From: Thermostichus sp047461615
GTDB lineage: Bacteria; Cyanobacteriota; Cyanobacteriia; Thermostichales; Thermostichaceae
Assembly: GCF_047461615.1 (NCBI RefSeq)
Contig: NZ_JANSHI010000008.1
Coordinates: 60,033 to 124,032, forward strand
Length of the DNA stretch: 64,000 nt
Direction of reading: 5' to 3'
The notes beneath the pieces were generated by a model. It had not been told where the DNA came from and ran no database searches. It saw nothing but the letters and a program-made list of their open reading frames with translations. Below are positions 15,965-24,619 of this stretch, piece after piece. A program made the position numbers and the translations under genes. The number at the start of each line of letters is the position of its first letter. Position 1 is the first letter of the stretch.

Positions 15965-17476
15965 ATGGGCTAGACGCAGAGCAAGGGCCTCGCGCGCTTC
16001 TTCCCGGTCGTCAAAGTGAATCTTCTCAGTGCCTAGGATCTGGTAGTCTTCGTGGCCTTTACCGGCAATGACCACCGTATCCCCTGGCTGAGCTTCGAGG
16101 ATGGCTAGACGAATGGCCTGCCGCCGATCCACCTCCACGGCCCAGGGGGCTCCAGGGATCCCAGCCAAGATATCCTGCAAGATCCGCTGCGGATCTTCAG
16201 TGCGCGGGTTATCTGAGGTCACGATCACCTGATCTGCCCAGGTGGCGGCAATGCGGCCCATTTGCGGGCGCTTACCCCGGTCGCGATCCCCGCCACAGCC
16301 AAAGACGCAGATCAGCCGGCCTTGAACTTGCGGGCGCAGCGCCTTGAGCAGGTTTTCCAGCCCATCGGGGGTGTGGGCATAGTCCACGATTACCGTGATG
16401 TCCTGCCCTGGCAGGCTCACCCGCTCCATTCGCCCCGGTACTCCGGGAAAACGGGGCAAGGCCGACTGGATGGCCTCAGGGGGGATCCCCAAGTGCAGCG
16501 CTACCCCTACCGCCGCCAGCAAGTTGGAAAGGTTGAAGGATCCCACCAGGGGCGCCTCCACAGCAAAGCTGCCCATAGGGGTGTGCAGGGTTGCCTTGAG
16601 GCCGGTGGGATGTAGGTGAACTTGGCTGGGCCATAGGCCGGGGATCCCTTCTAGGGGCTTGAGGGAATAGGCCCAGGGCTCCAGAGAGGCTGAAATGGCT
16701 CCAAGCAGCCGCCGTCCGCCCGCGTCGTCGGCATTGACCACTGCCCGCCCCTGCAAATACTCTGGCCGGAAGAGGGTGGCCTTGGCCTGCCAGTAGTTCT
16801 CCATGCTGCCGTGGAAATCCAGGTGATCTTGGGTGAGGTTGGTCCAGACGGCAGCGGCAAAGGCACAGCCCCACGCCCGATCCTGGGCCAAAGCGTGAGA
16901 GCTCACCTCCATCACCGCCACCTCGGCGCCGGCTTCCTTGGCCTGTCTCAGGCTGCGCTGCAGCTCTAGGGGAAACAGGGTGGTGTGGGGTGTAACTTCA
17001 TAGTGGCCTGGCCAGCGGTTGTAGAGGGTGCCCAGCAGGGCTACAGGACGGCCAGCAGCCTGCAGCAGGTGCTCGATGAGGTGGGTGGTGGTCGTCTTGC
17101 CGTTGGTGCCGGTTACCCCCACTAGGGTCAGTTGGCGAGCTGGAAAACCGTAGAAGGCTGCCGCCACCTGGGCCACGGCTTTGTTGAGGCCGACGCGAGG
17201 CAAAACCAGAAGGGGCTGACTCCCCCACTCAGCCTCTCCGCTAACCTTCTTCCAAGCCTCCCGGGAAAGAAGGGCCGCCACCGCTCCTCTAGTGAGCGCT
17301 TCCCCGACAAACTCGCCGCCATCGACGCGGGATCCCAGCATCCCCAAAAACAGATCCCCCGCCTGCACCTGGCGGGAATCGGCGCAGAGGCCTTTTACCC
17401 ACACTCCTTCTAGGGATCCCTGGACCACTTGGGGTTGGATCCCGGCTTGTTCTAGCAATTGACCCAGACTTCTCAT
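15953..17476 (-). CDS. murE: UDP-MurNAc-tripeptide synthetase (meso-DAP adding)
   Basis: MurE adds the third residue of the peptidoglycan stem peptide. The 507-residue protein has the three Mur-ligase domains: the N-terminal UDP-binding part, the ATP loop VTGTNGKTTTTH (121-132), and the C-terminal domain. The motif DNPR in SDNPRTEDP is the known marker for meso-diaminopimelate specificity, as expected in cyanobacteria. The start MRSLGQLLEQ at 17476 is chosen because the family begins here; the frame continues upstream over the ABC gene end without homology. It follows the ABC exporter gene by 52 bases on the same strand. Confidence 0.95.
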   Translation of the reverse strand: MRSLGQLLEQAGIQPQVVQGSLEGVWVKGLCADSRQVQAGDLFLGMLGSRVDGGEFVGEALTRGAVAALLSREAWKKVSGEAEWGSQPLLVLPRVGLNKAVAQVAAAFYGFPARQLTLVGVTGTNGKTTTTHLIEHLLQAAGRPVALLGTLYNRWPGHYEVTPHTTLFPLELQRSLRQAKEAGAEVAVMEVSSHALAQDRAWGCAFAAAVWTNLTQDHLDFHGSMENYWQAKATLFRPEYLQGRAVVNADDAGGRRLLGAISASLEPWAYSLKPLEGIPGLWPSQVHLHPTGLKATLHTPMGSFAVEAPLVGSFNLSNLLAAVGVALHLGIPPEAIQSALPRFPGVPGRMERVSLPGQDITVIVDYAHTPDGLENLLKALRPQVQGRLICVFGCGGDRDRGKRPQMGRIAATWADQVIVTSDNPRTEDPQRILQDILAGIPGAPWAVEVDRRQAIRLAILEAQPGDTVVIAGKGHEDYQILGTEKIHFDDREEAREALALRLAHLSR

Positions 17477-17528
17477 GCTTTTGCCACTCCCCACCGCTTT
17501 GCTGGTTAGGGTAGCTGCTAACTGCAGC

Positions 17529-19298
17529 CTAGGCCAGGGCCTCCTCCAGCTTTTGCTTAGCCCAGAGGGTAGCGTAGAGCCCCTGCGGGTCGGCCAGCAG
17601 CTCGGCATGGGATCCCTGCTGCACAATGCGACCTTTGTCCATGACCCAGATTTGATCTGCCTCCACCGCCACCGTGAGGCGATGGGTGATAAAGAGCACC
17701 GTCTTCTGAGCCGTGGCCTGGCGCAGGTGGCGAAGAATGGCCTGGGCGGTCTGGTTGTCCACGCTGGAGAGGCAGTCGTCCAAAATCAAAATTGGCGCGT
17801 CGACTAGCAAAGCTCGCGCCAGGGCCAGTCGCTGTCGTTGGCCGCCGGAGAGGGTAATGCCCCGCTCTCCCACCAGCGTGTCGTAGCCCTTGGGAAAGTT
17901 GAGGATCTCGGCGTGGATGTGGGCGGCTTTGGCGGCCCATTCCACTTCCCAGTCTTCAGCGTCCGGCTTGCCGTAGCGGATGTTGTCCCGAACCGTGGCG
18001 CTGAATAGAAAGCTCTCCTGGGGCACATAGGCGATGGCCCGGCGCAGGGATCTCAGTTGGATCCGGGTGATGTCCTGTCCGTCCAAAAACAGTTGCCCCG
18101 GCTGGATCTCCAGTAGGCGAGGAAGGGCATTGGCCAGGGTGGACTTGCCCGCCCCAATTGGCCCCACCACCGCCACCAGTTGGCCCGGCTCGAGACAAAA
18201 GTGCAGATCCTGTAGAGCTGGCGCTGGGGATCCCGTGTCGGTGTAGGCAAAAGTCAGACCCCTAGCCTCGATACGGCCCTGCACCTTCTCTAGAGGAAGG
18301 GGCAAAGCCTCCGGGGCATCGCGGATGGTGGGCTCTACCTGCAGCAAGGCATCGATCCGCTCCAGACTAACCTGGCCCCGCTGGTAGGCGGTAAGGGTAA
18401 AGCCCAGCAAAGCGGTGGGAAACACCAGCCGTTCTACGTAGAGGGTGAGCGCCGAGAAATCCCCAATCGTCAGCCGCCCCGCGGCAATCTGGGGCCCGCC
18501 CACGGTGAGCAGCAGCAACAGGCTGAGGCTAACCAAAGCCACCAGAGAAGGGAACAGCAGGTTGCGGGTGAGGGCCAAGCGCAAATTGGCCTGCAACAAG
18601 CGGTCGTTGCGGCGACGGAACTCCTGCTGCTCGTGCTCTTCCTGGGCATACACCTTGATCGAGGTGATGCCGTTTATGTCCTCCTGGATGAGATCGCTGA
18701 GATCCGCCAGCTCCTGCTGCACCTGAAGCTGCTCCTGCTGCAGGCGGTTGCTGCTTAACTTCACCAGCACCAGCATCACCGGAAACACCGACAGGGCCAG
18801 AGCGCTTAGACGCGGCTCAATAGCAAACATGGCCGGCAGCGTACTGCCGTAGGCAAAGATCGTGTTGGCCAAGTTAAGCAGGGCAAAGCCCAACAGGCGG
18901 CGGACATTTTCCACATCGCTGGTGATGCGGGTGAGGATGTCCCCGATGGTCTGCTGGGCAAAAAAATAGGAAGGCTGCAGGGTGAGCAAATGCTCGAAGA
19001 TGGCCTGCTTGAGGCGAAACTCCACCTGCCGTCCTGCCCCAAACATCCACACCCGCGAGGCAATGCGAATAACCATCATCAGGGTGGAGACACCCAACAC
19101 CACCAGGGCGTGGAGGGCGATGCGGCTGGGCGCCAGGGTGGCCAGGTTCTGGCTGAGATCGTCAACGGCCAGCTTGACATACCAGGGCAGGAACACCCCC
19201 AGGCTGTTGACCACCAGCAGGGAGGCAATGCCCAACACCACCTGCTGCCAGTGGGGGCGCAGATAGTGAAGCAACTGTTGCCAGTGGGATCTGGCCAC
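17529..19298 (-). CDS. ABC exporter half-transporter (ABCB/MsbA type, degenerate catalytic site)
   Basis: A 589-residue fusion of a six-helix type I exporter membrane domain (1-310) and an ATPase domain (about 340-589). Walker A is GPIGAGKST, the Q loop is in YVPQESFLF, the signature is LSGGQRQRLALARALL, and the H loop is FITHRL. Walker B reads LILDDCLSSVD: the catalytic Glu is replaced by Asp, as in the non-hydrolytic half of heterodimeric exporters such as TM287/288 and BmrCD. A partner with a canonical site would then be needed, and none is adjacent. The substrate is unknown (lipid, peptide or drug). It lies between dxr and murE on the same strand. Confidence 0.9.
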   Translation of the reverse strand: MARSHWQQLLHYLRPHWQQVVLGIASLLVVNSLGVFLPWYVKLAVDDLSQNLATLAPSRIALHALVVLGVSTLMMVIRIASRVWMFGAGRQVEFRLKQAIFEHLLTLQPSYFFAQQTIGDILTRITSDVENVRRLLGFALLNLANTIFAYGSTLPAMFAIEPRLSALALSVFPVMLVLVKLSSNRLQQEQLQVQQELADLSDLIQEDINGITSIKVYAQEEHEQQEFRRRNDRLLQANLRLALTRNLLFPSLVALVSLSLLLLLTVGGPQIAAGRLTIGDFSALTLYVERLVFPTALLGFTLTAYQRGQVSLERIDALLQVEPTIRDAPEALPLPLEKVQGRIEARGLTFAYTDTGSPAPALQDLHFCLEPGQLVAVVGPIGAGKSTLANALPRLLEIQPGQLFLDGQDITRIQLRSLRRAIAYVPQESFLFSATVRDNIRYGKPDAEDWEVEWAAKAAHIHAEILNFPKGYDTLVGERGITLSGGQRQRLALARALLVDAPILILDDCLSSVDNQTAQAILRHLRQATAQKTVLFITHRLTVAVEADQIWVMDKGRIVQQGSHAELLADPQGLYATLWAKQKLEEALA

Positions 19299-19357
19299 TC
19301 AGGTGCTCCTCAAGCCTTTTCCCACTCTAGCGCTGGGCCGGATCCCCCCGGTAGGGA

Positions 19358-20536
19358 TCAGGCTAGAACCTGGGCTGGGGCCTGCTGCGCCAAGAGTTCC
19401 ACCTGCTGTCGCGCCCAGGCATCCACTGCCAGAATGTCCTCCAGGCTGGGATTGGCAATGACCTGATGCCGCTCGCACACCTGCTCCAAAAGGCGAGGGA
19501 TATCCAGAAAGCGGATGCGCTCTTGCAGAAAGAGGTTCACCGCCGCCTCGTTGGCCGCATTCAACACCGCTGGCAGGGTTCCTCCTGCCCGCCCAGCAGC
19601 ATAAGCCAGTTGTAGGCAGGGGTACTTGCGGTGATCCGGCGCCCTAAAGGTAAGAGATCCCAGCTTTACCAAATCCAGAGGCTCCCAGGGGGTGGAGAGG
19701 CGCTCCGGCCAACTGAGGCCGTAGAGAATGGGCAGGTGCATATCCGGCCAGCCCAACTGGGCCAGAACAGAAGTATCTGCCAGCTCGACCAAGGAGTGGA
19801 CAATGCTCTGGGGGTGGATGAGGATCTCGATCCGGTCATAGTCCAGGCCAAACAGCCAGTGGGCCTCGATCACCTCCAGGCCCTTGTTCAGCAGGGTGGC
19901 TGAATCAATGGTGATCTTGCGCCCCATCACCCAGTTGGGGTGTTTGAGAGCATCGGCCAGCGTCGCCTGGTTCAGTTTCTCCACCGGCCAATCGCGAAAG
20001 GCTCCCCCTGAGGCGGTCAGCCAGATGCGGCGCAGGGATCCCGCTGGCACTCCCTGCAGACATTGAAAGATGGCCGAATGCTCCGAGTCCACGGGGATGA
20101 GCTTCACGCCGTGCTTTTGCACCAGGGGCAGCACCACCGGACCGCCTGCCACCAGGGTTTCTTTGTTGGCCAGGGCAATGTCCTTGCCGGCGCGGATGGC
20201 AGCCAGGGTGGGCAACAGGCCAGCACAGCCGACGATCCCCGCCACCACCCGCTGAGCCTCGGGGTGGGCCGCCACCTGACACAGCCCCTCCATTCCTGCC
20301 ACTAGCTCTGGCAGAGGTTGCAGGCCGCTCAGCAGGGATCGCAGCTCCGGCAGCAGCTCCTCCCGCCCGATGGCTACAATTTGAGGCCGAAACCGCCGCA
20401 CCTGCTCGGCCAGAAGAGTGACGTTGCTGTGGCTGCTCAAGCCAACAACCCGAAAGCGATCAGGATACTGGGCTACCAAGTCCAGGGTTTGGGTGCCGAT
20501 GGAGCCGGTGGAGCCGAGCAGGGTGATGGCTTGCAT
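19358..20536 (-). CDS. dxr: 1-Deoxy-D-xylulose 5-phosphate reductoisomerase
   Basis: Dxr converts DXP to MEP with NADPH, the committed step of the non-mevalonate isoprenoid pathway that supplies carotenoids, phytol and quinones. The 392-residue protein shows the nucleotide-binding start ITLLGSTGSIGTQTLDL, the substrate/metal region IPVDSEHSAIFQCL and the family segment SASGGAFRDWP. Length and motifs are complete. It begins with ATG at 20536 and is the first gene of a minus-strand run dxr, ABC exporter, murE. Confidence 0.96.
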   Translation of the reverse strand: MQAITLLGSTGSIGTQTLDLVAQYPDRFRVVGLSSHSNVTLLAEQVRRFRPQIVAIGREELLPELRSLLSGLQPLPELVAGMEGLCQVAAHPEAQRVVAGIVGCAGLLPTLAAIRAGKDIALANKETLVAGGPVVLPLVQKHGVKLIPVDSEHSAIFQCLQGVPAGSLRRIWLTASGGAFRDWPVEKLNQATLADALKHPNWVMGRKITIDSATLLNKGLEVIEAHWLFGLDYDRIEILIHPQSIVHSLVELADTSVLAQLGWPDMHLPILYGLSWPERLSTPWEPLDLVKLGSLTFRAPDHRKYPCLQLAYAAGRAGGTLPAVLNAANEAAVNLFLQERIRFLDIPRLLEQVCERHQVIANPSLEDILAVDAWARQQVELLAQQAPAQVLA

Positions 20537-20775
20537 ACTTTAAGGATCCCTTTGCACCTAGCTAAAGAGCGTAACACTCTTTCAGCGCAGACTCACCCTC
20601 CTACAGCCTGCCCAAAGGGCGAACGGCCCCGCTTCGCGTTTGAGGATCCCTGCCTTATACCGGCTGCAGGGGATAGTGAGGCCCTTTTTTCCCGACTGCA
20701 GACCTTTCCTAACTCTTCATCGGTCGGCAGGGTATGCTTGGCTAGCATAGCCGGCTAGCCTTGCAGAATCTGACC
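20537..20775. other. Divergent intergenic region dxr / trypsin-like gene
   Basis: This 239-base gap holds the promoters of two diverging genes. It contains two GGATCC palindromes and a CTAGC-rich inverted segment (GGCTAGCATAGCCGGCTAGCC, split here for length: GGCTAGC at 20740-20746 and GGCTAGCC near 20753-20760) just before the protease start. No small gene or RNA is evident. Confidence 0.4.
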
Positions 20776-22059
20776 ATGCCTTATTCCTCCCGATTCCATC
20801 CCTTCTTTGGCCTAGCTCGCTCATGGTCTGTGCTCCTGGGGTTGGGTTTGGCTCTGAGCGTAAGTGCCTGTGGTGGTGGGGGTTCCAGTCGTCCCCTGCC
20901 GCCGCTTCCAGCCCCTCCTGCAGGGCGCATCGAGGGATCCCATTTCGACGATCTCAACGGCAATGGTCTGCGCGATCCAGGAGAGCCAGGGCTAGCAGGC
21001 ATCACCACCTTTCTGGATTTGAACAGCAATGGACGCCTCAACCCAGGGGAACCCAGCACCGTCAGCGATGCCAACGGCAACTTTCGTTTCTCCAACTTGC
21101 CCCCTGGCACCTACCACGTCACTGCCCTTTTGCCGCCAGGGCGAGTGTTCACCACGCCGCGCCCAGGAGCGGGGCGGATTGTCGGTGGTAGGCCGGCTCA
21201 GCCGGGAGCCTTTCCCTGGATGGTGGCCTTGCTAGACGCGACTGAACCGGATCCTTTTCAGGCGCAGTTTTGCGGGGGATCCCTGATTGCCCCGGAGTGG
21301 GTGCTTACCGCCGCCCACTGCTTTTTCGACCCTCGAGGCGAGCCGGACGTGGATGTCCAAAGTCTGGATCTGCTGTTGGGTACCACCGTCTTGCAAATCG
21401 GTGCCGGCCAGCGAATTCGGGCTGCGCAAATTGTTATCCACCCCAACTACGACCCCCGACGAGGGCCAGAGGGGGGGAATGACATTGCCCTGGTGCGCCT
21501 CTCTCGGCCAGTGGCCCTGCCTACCCTGCCGCTGGTGCAGTCCAACCAAACCAACCTGACTGCCCCTGGTACTCTCGCCACCATCCTTGGCTGGGGAGCC
21601 ACCTTCCCCCGCACTCTCGAGGAGGAGCCCAGCGGCTTTCCCAGGGCTCTACAGCAGGCCGAAGTTCCCCTCGTCAGCAACGAGGTGTGCAATGCTCCCC
21701 AGTCTTACAACGGCGTCATTCTAGACACCATGCTCTGCGCCGGTTTTCCTCAGGGGGGTGTGGATACTTGCAAGGGTGATAGCGGTGGGCCCTTGGTTGT
21801 TCCTACCAGCAGTGGCTTTGCCCTAGCCGGGATCACCAGCTTTGGCCAAGGTTGCGCCCAGCCCAATTTCTATGGGGTGTATACACGGGTATCCAGCTTT
21901 GTCGGGTTTGTGGAATCGGTAATTGGTGGTGCCCCCAGGCCAACACCGCTACCAATGCCTTCCCCTTCTCCCCGGGAGGGAGCGACAGCCTCCGTGACGG
22001 TGAACTTACGGGAGGGGGAGGTAGTTTCTGGGATTACCTTTGGCAGCCGTGCCCAGTAG
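20776..22059 (+). CDS. Secreted trypsin-like (S1A) lipoprotein with split SdrD-B-like domain
   Basis: A 427-residue lipoprotein: signal helix then lipobox VSA|C at Cys-32. Residues 52-122 look like the first part of an SdrD B-like domain (HFDDLNGNGLRDPGEPG; LDLNSNGRLNPGEP). A complete chymotrypsin-fold protease follows from Arg-134|Ile-135 (RIVGG activation site): His-181 in TAAHC, Asp-236 in NDIALVRL, Ser-336 in GDSGGP, and Asp-330 in DTCKGDSGG, giving predicted Lys/Arg specificity. The last 20 residues (NLREGEVVSGITFGSR) look like the final strand of the SdrD-B domain. The Arg-Ile site suggests a zymogen. Target unknown. The start at 20776 (ATG) is preferred to TTG at 20761. Confidence 0.92.
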   Translation: MPYSSRFHPFFGLARSWSVLLGLGLALSVSACGGGGSSRPLPPLPAPPAGRIEGSHFDDLNGNGLRDPGEPGLAGITTFLDLNSNGRLNPGEPSTVSDANGNFRFSNLPPGTYHVTALLPPGRVFTTPRPGAGRIVGGRPAQPGAFPWMVALLDATEPDPFQAQFCGGSLIAPEWVLTAAHCFFDPRGEPDVDVQSLDLLLGTTVLQIGAGQRIRAAQIVIHPNYDPRRGPEGGNDIALVRLSRPVALPTLPLVQSNQTNLTAPGTLATILGWGATFPRTLEEEPSGFPRALQQAEVPLVSNEVCNAPQSYNGVILDTMLCAGFPQGGVDTCKGDSGGPLVVPTSSGFALAGITSFGQGCAQPNFYGVYTRVSSFVGFVESVIGGAPRPTPLPMPSPSPREGATASVTVNLREGEVVSGITFGSRAQ

Positions 22060-22138
22060 TCGCCATCGGGTGGCAAGAGATAGTTTAGGATAGAGATCCC
22101 GACAACTTCAGTTAATTCAGGAAGGAGACGATCTCTCT

Positions 22139-22324
22139 ATGACCCAGGTGACAATCGGCGAAAACGAAGGGATTGAGTCGGCGCTGCGTCGCTTTAAGCG
22201 CCAAGTTGCCAAGGCGGGCATTTTGCGGGATCTGCGCAACCATCGGCACTTTGAAAGCAGCCTGGAAAAGCGCAAGCGGAAAGCAGTAGCAGCCCGTCGC
22301 AATCGCCGTAAAGCTGCCAATTGA
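22139..22324 (+). CDS. rpsU: Ribosomal protein bS21
   Basis: A 61-residue, very basic protein with the bS21 pattern: IESALRRFKRQVAKAGILRDLR and a Lys/Arg-rich tail (EKRKRKAVAARRNRRK). It belongs to the platform of the 30S subunit near the 3' end of 16S rRNA and aids initiation. The ribosome site AGGAGACG lies about 11 bases upstream. It stands alone between the trypsin-like gene and txlA; TAGGAT at 22087-22092 could be its -10 element. Confidence 0.95.
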   Translation: MTQVTIGENEGIESALRRFKRQVAKAGILRDLRNHRHFESSLEKRKRKAVAARRNRRKAAN

Positions 22325-22398
22325 CAACTTGCCTCAGAGCTGCAATCGAGAACAAAGCTCCCCCTCTCTTACCTGGAGGTACCCGGAGGAAGACTGTC

Positions 22399-22953
22399 AT
22401 GGCAAAGGAAGGAATCGAGGGGGAAAGCTGGGCAAAACGACTGCGCAACGGCCTGGTTGCCGCCATAGCCGTGCTTTTGGCAGCAGGTCTGTTTTTGGCC
22501 AACCAAGCGCGTCAGGCTGGCACGAGCTTGGCAACGCTGGCGGCAGAGGCTGTGCCTTGGGAGGAAGCGCAGGCCAACGGCAAGCCTTCCCTAGTGGAGT
22601 TTTATGCCGACTGGTGCATCACCTGCCGCTCCATGGCGCCTCTTCTGGCCAACCTGAAGAGGGAATTTGCCCAGCAAATTAACTTCGTCATGCTCAATGT
22701 GGACAACCCCAAGTGGCTGCCGGAGCTGAGCCGCTATCGGGTTAACGGAATCCCTCACTTTCTCTTCTTGGACAGCCAAGGGGAAGTGGTGGGATCGGCC
22801 ATTGGAGAACAGCCAGCTTCGGTTTTGCGGGCCAACTTGCTGGCTCTGGCAGCCGGGGATCCCTTGCCGCTGAACCAGCCTGGGCCAGTGTCTGCCCTGC
22901 AGCCGGGTGGGCCTGGCCTCCCCGCTCAGCCGGATCCGCGCATCCATGGCTAG
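22399..22953 (+). CDS. txlA: Membrane-anchored thioredoxin-like protein (TxlA/HCF164 type)
   Basis: A 184-residue protein with an N-terminal membrane anchor (about residues 18-35) and a thioredoxin domain with the redox centre YADWCITC and the cis-Pro region NGIPHFLF. TxlA and its plant homologue HCF164 work on the lumenal side of the thylakoid and pass electrons, probably from CcdA, to cytochrome-c maturation and photosynthetic complexes. The C-terminal 35 residues are Pro/Gly-rich. The ATG at 22399 has GGAGGA eight bases upstream; the earlier in-frame ATG at 22321 overlaps the rpsU stop and is rejected. Its stop overlaps the start of the next gene. Confidence 0.88.
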   Translation: MAKEGIEGESWAKRLRNGLVAAIAVLLAAGLFLANQARQAGTSLATLAAEAVPWEEAQANGKPSLVEFYADWCITCRSMAPLLANLKREFAQQINFVMLNVDNPKWLPELSRYRVNGIPHFLFLDSQGEVVGSAIGEQPASVLRANLLALAAGDPLPLNQPGPVSALQPGGPGLPAQPDPRIHG

Positions 22954-23989
22954 GACTTGGGCGGGTGACTTGCCTACGCCAGATTTTGCCTGGCTGGATC
23001 CCTTGATTCGCCACTTTCAACTAGGGGAGCCCGAGCTGCTCGAAACCCTCGGTGGGGGCCTTGTTCACCAAACCTGGAAGCTCAAGACAGGCCAGGGATC
23101 CTTCGTTGTCCAGCACCTCCACCCCCAATTTGACCCGGCGGTTACCGAAGATGGCCAGGCCATTGGCTCTTGGCTACGGCAGCAGGGCTTTCCGGTTCCC
23201 CAATTCCGCCGCGCTTGCGATGGCTCCCTGCACCTAAGCTGGGGGGGAGGGCTGTGGCGGGTTATGGACTGCCTGCCGGGCTCCTCCTACTCAACTCCTC
23301 CTGCCTGGAGCTATCTGGAACAAGCAGGGGCGGCAGTTGGGCGCCTACATCGCCTTTTGGCCGGATGGCACTACTCTTTTCGCTTTCAGATCCCACATTT
23401 TCACGACACGGCCTATTTTTGGCAGCAGCTCTGCCAGCGCAGCCCCGACCCAGAAATAAGGGCAGAGTGGCAATTTTTTGTCGAGACCGTGCCCAGGTTG
23501 CTTTTGCCGCCAGGACTTCCGACTCAGATTATCCATGCCGATCTCAAATTCAACAACTTTTTGTTTGACGAAAGGGGAAAATTTGCCGGCCTGGTGGATC
23601 TCGACACCTTTATGGACCACAACCTGTACGTTGAGCTAGGAGATGCCTTGCGCTCCTGGGGCCGGAGAGGGGAGGCCGTTGAGGCCGAGGCAATCCTAGC
23701 AGGGCTGCGCGGCTACGCCCAAACCGGCAACCTGCGCGCTCTGCAGCCAGAGCTCCTTCTGCAAGGGATCCAGTTGATGACGCTGGAGTTGGGGATGCGC
23801 TTTTTGCTGGATTGGTTCGAGGACTGCTACTGGAATTGGGATCCGCAGCGGTACGCCAGTCGCCGGGATCACAACCTCGCCCGCTGCCGGCGGCAGATCC
23901 GCCTCTACCAGCACCTAACCCAGATAGCACCCCAACTGTTGGAGTCCATATACGCCCTTGCTTCAGGAGAGGGAAATTGGTTAAGTTAG
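22946..23989 (+). CDS. APH-family phosphotransferase, N-acetylhexosamine-kinase-like
   Basis: A 347-residue protein-kinase-fold small-molecule kinase. The catalytic loop is IIHADLKFNNFLFD and the metal-binding segment LVDLDTFM replaces the usual DFG, as in NahK-type N-acetylhexosamine 1-kinases and related aminoglycoside/choline kinase families. An N-terminal Gly-rich part is seen at ETLGGGLVHQTWKLK. Substrate cannot be set from sequence; a sugar is likely. The ATG at 22946 overlaps the txlA stop by eight bases, suggesting translational coupling. Confidence 0.8.
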   Translation: MARTWAGDLPTPDFAWLDPLIRHFQLGEPELLETLGGGLVHQTWKLKTGQGSFVVQHLHPQFDPAVTEDGQAIGSWLRQQGFPVPQFRRACDGSLHLSWGGGLWRVMDCLPGSSYSTPPAWSYLEQAGAAVGRLHRLLAGWHYSFRFQIPHFHDTAYFWQQLCQRSPDPEIRAEWQFFVETVPRLLLPPGLPTQIIHADLKFNNFLFDERGKFAGLVDLDTFMDHNLYVELGDALRSWGRRGEAVEAEAILAGLRGYAQTGNLRALQPELLLQGIQLMTLELGMRFLLDWFEDCYWNWDPQRYASRRDHNLARCRRQIRLYQHLTQIAPQLLESIYALASGEGNWLS

Positions 23990-24019
23990 GGGCAACTTCC
24001 TCTTCTTTGCGTGGCTTTT

Positions 24020-24517
24020 ATGAGCACCATTCAACTTCCCCGCTGGCTGGAATTGGCTCTGCCCTTCTTTCACCCGGTGCTGATGATCTTGGCCTCTGCC
24101 CTAGCTCTCTATACTCTCTATCTGGGTCTCCAGGTGCGGCGGCTGCGCACCGCCTCGGCGGAAGAGCGCAAGGAGTTGATTAAGGGCAAGTTTGGCCAGC
24201 GGCATTTCCTGGCGGGATCTCTCTTCTTGCTGTTGATGGTGTTTGGGGCCCTGGGAGGCATGGCCGTGACCTACATTAGAAGCCACAAGCTGTTTGTTGG
24301 GCCCCACCTGCTGGCCGGCCTGGGCATTGTAGCCCTGGTAACCACCTCTGCCGCTTTGGCACCCCTGATGAAGGATGGCCAAAAAGTCTGGGCCCGCAAT
24401 GTCCACCTGCTGCTCAATGTGGTGATCTTGGGGATCCTGGGCTGGCAGGCGGTAACTGGCTTTCAAATTGTGCAGCGCATCGTCAACCAGATGCTAGCCT
24501 CTCCTCAGGTAACCTAG
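24020..24517 (+). CDS. DUF4079 family membrane protein
   Basis: A 165-residue protein with four predicted membrane helices (about residues 17-40, 70-92, 100-123, 133-155) and a basic cytoplasmic loop between the first two. Conserved His residues in helices (FFHPVL, GQRHFLAG, GPHLLAG, NVHLLLN) suggest metal or haem contact, as in cytochrome-b561-like folds. DUF4079 occurs in cyanobacteria and plastids; I know of no assigned function. The ATG at 24020 is preferred to a GTG nine bases earlier. Confidence 0.8.
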   Translation: MSTIQLPRWLELALPFFHPVLMILASALALYTLYLGLQVRRLRTASAEERKELIKGKFGQRHFLAGSLFLLLMVFGALGGMAVTYIRSHKLFVGPHLLAGLGIVALVTTSAALAPLMKDGQKVWARNVHLLLNVVILGILGWQAVTGFQIVQRIVNQMLASPQVT

Positions 24518-24619
24518 CCCTTTTCCAGCCAAGGGCAGGGAAGGCGTCTATGCCCCAGTGGACGCTATCTCGAATAAGGCTTCTTTCCCAGGTACTTAGC
24601 CCTAGCAAGCGGTTCTCCC

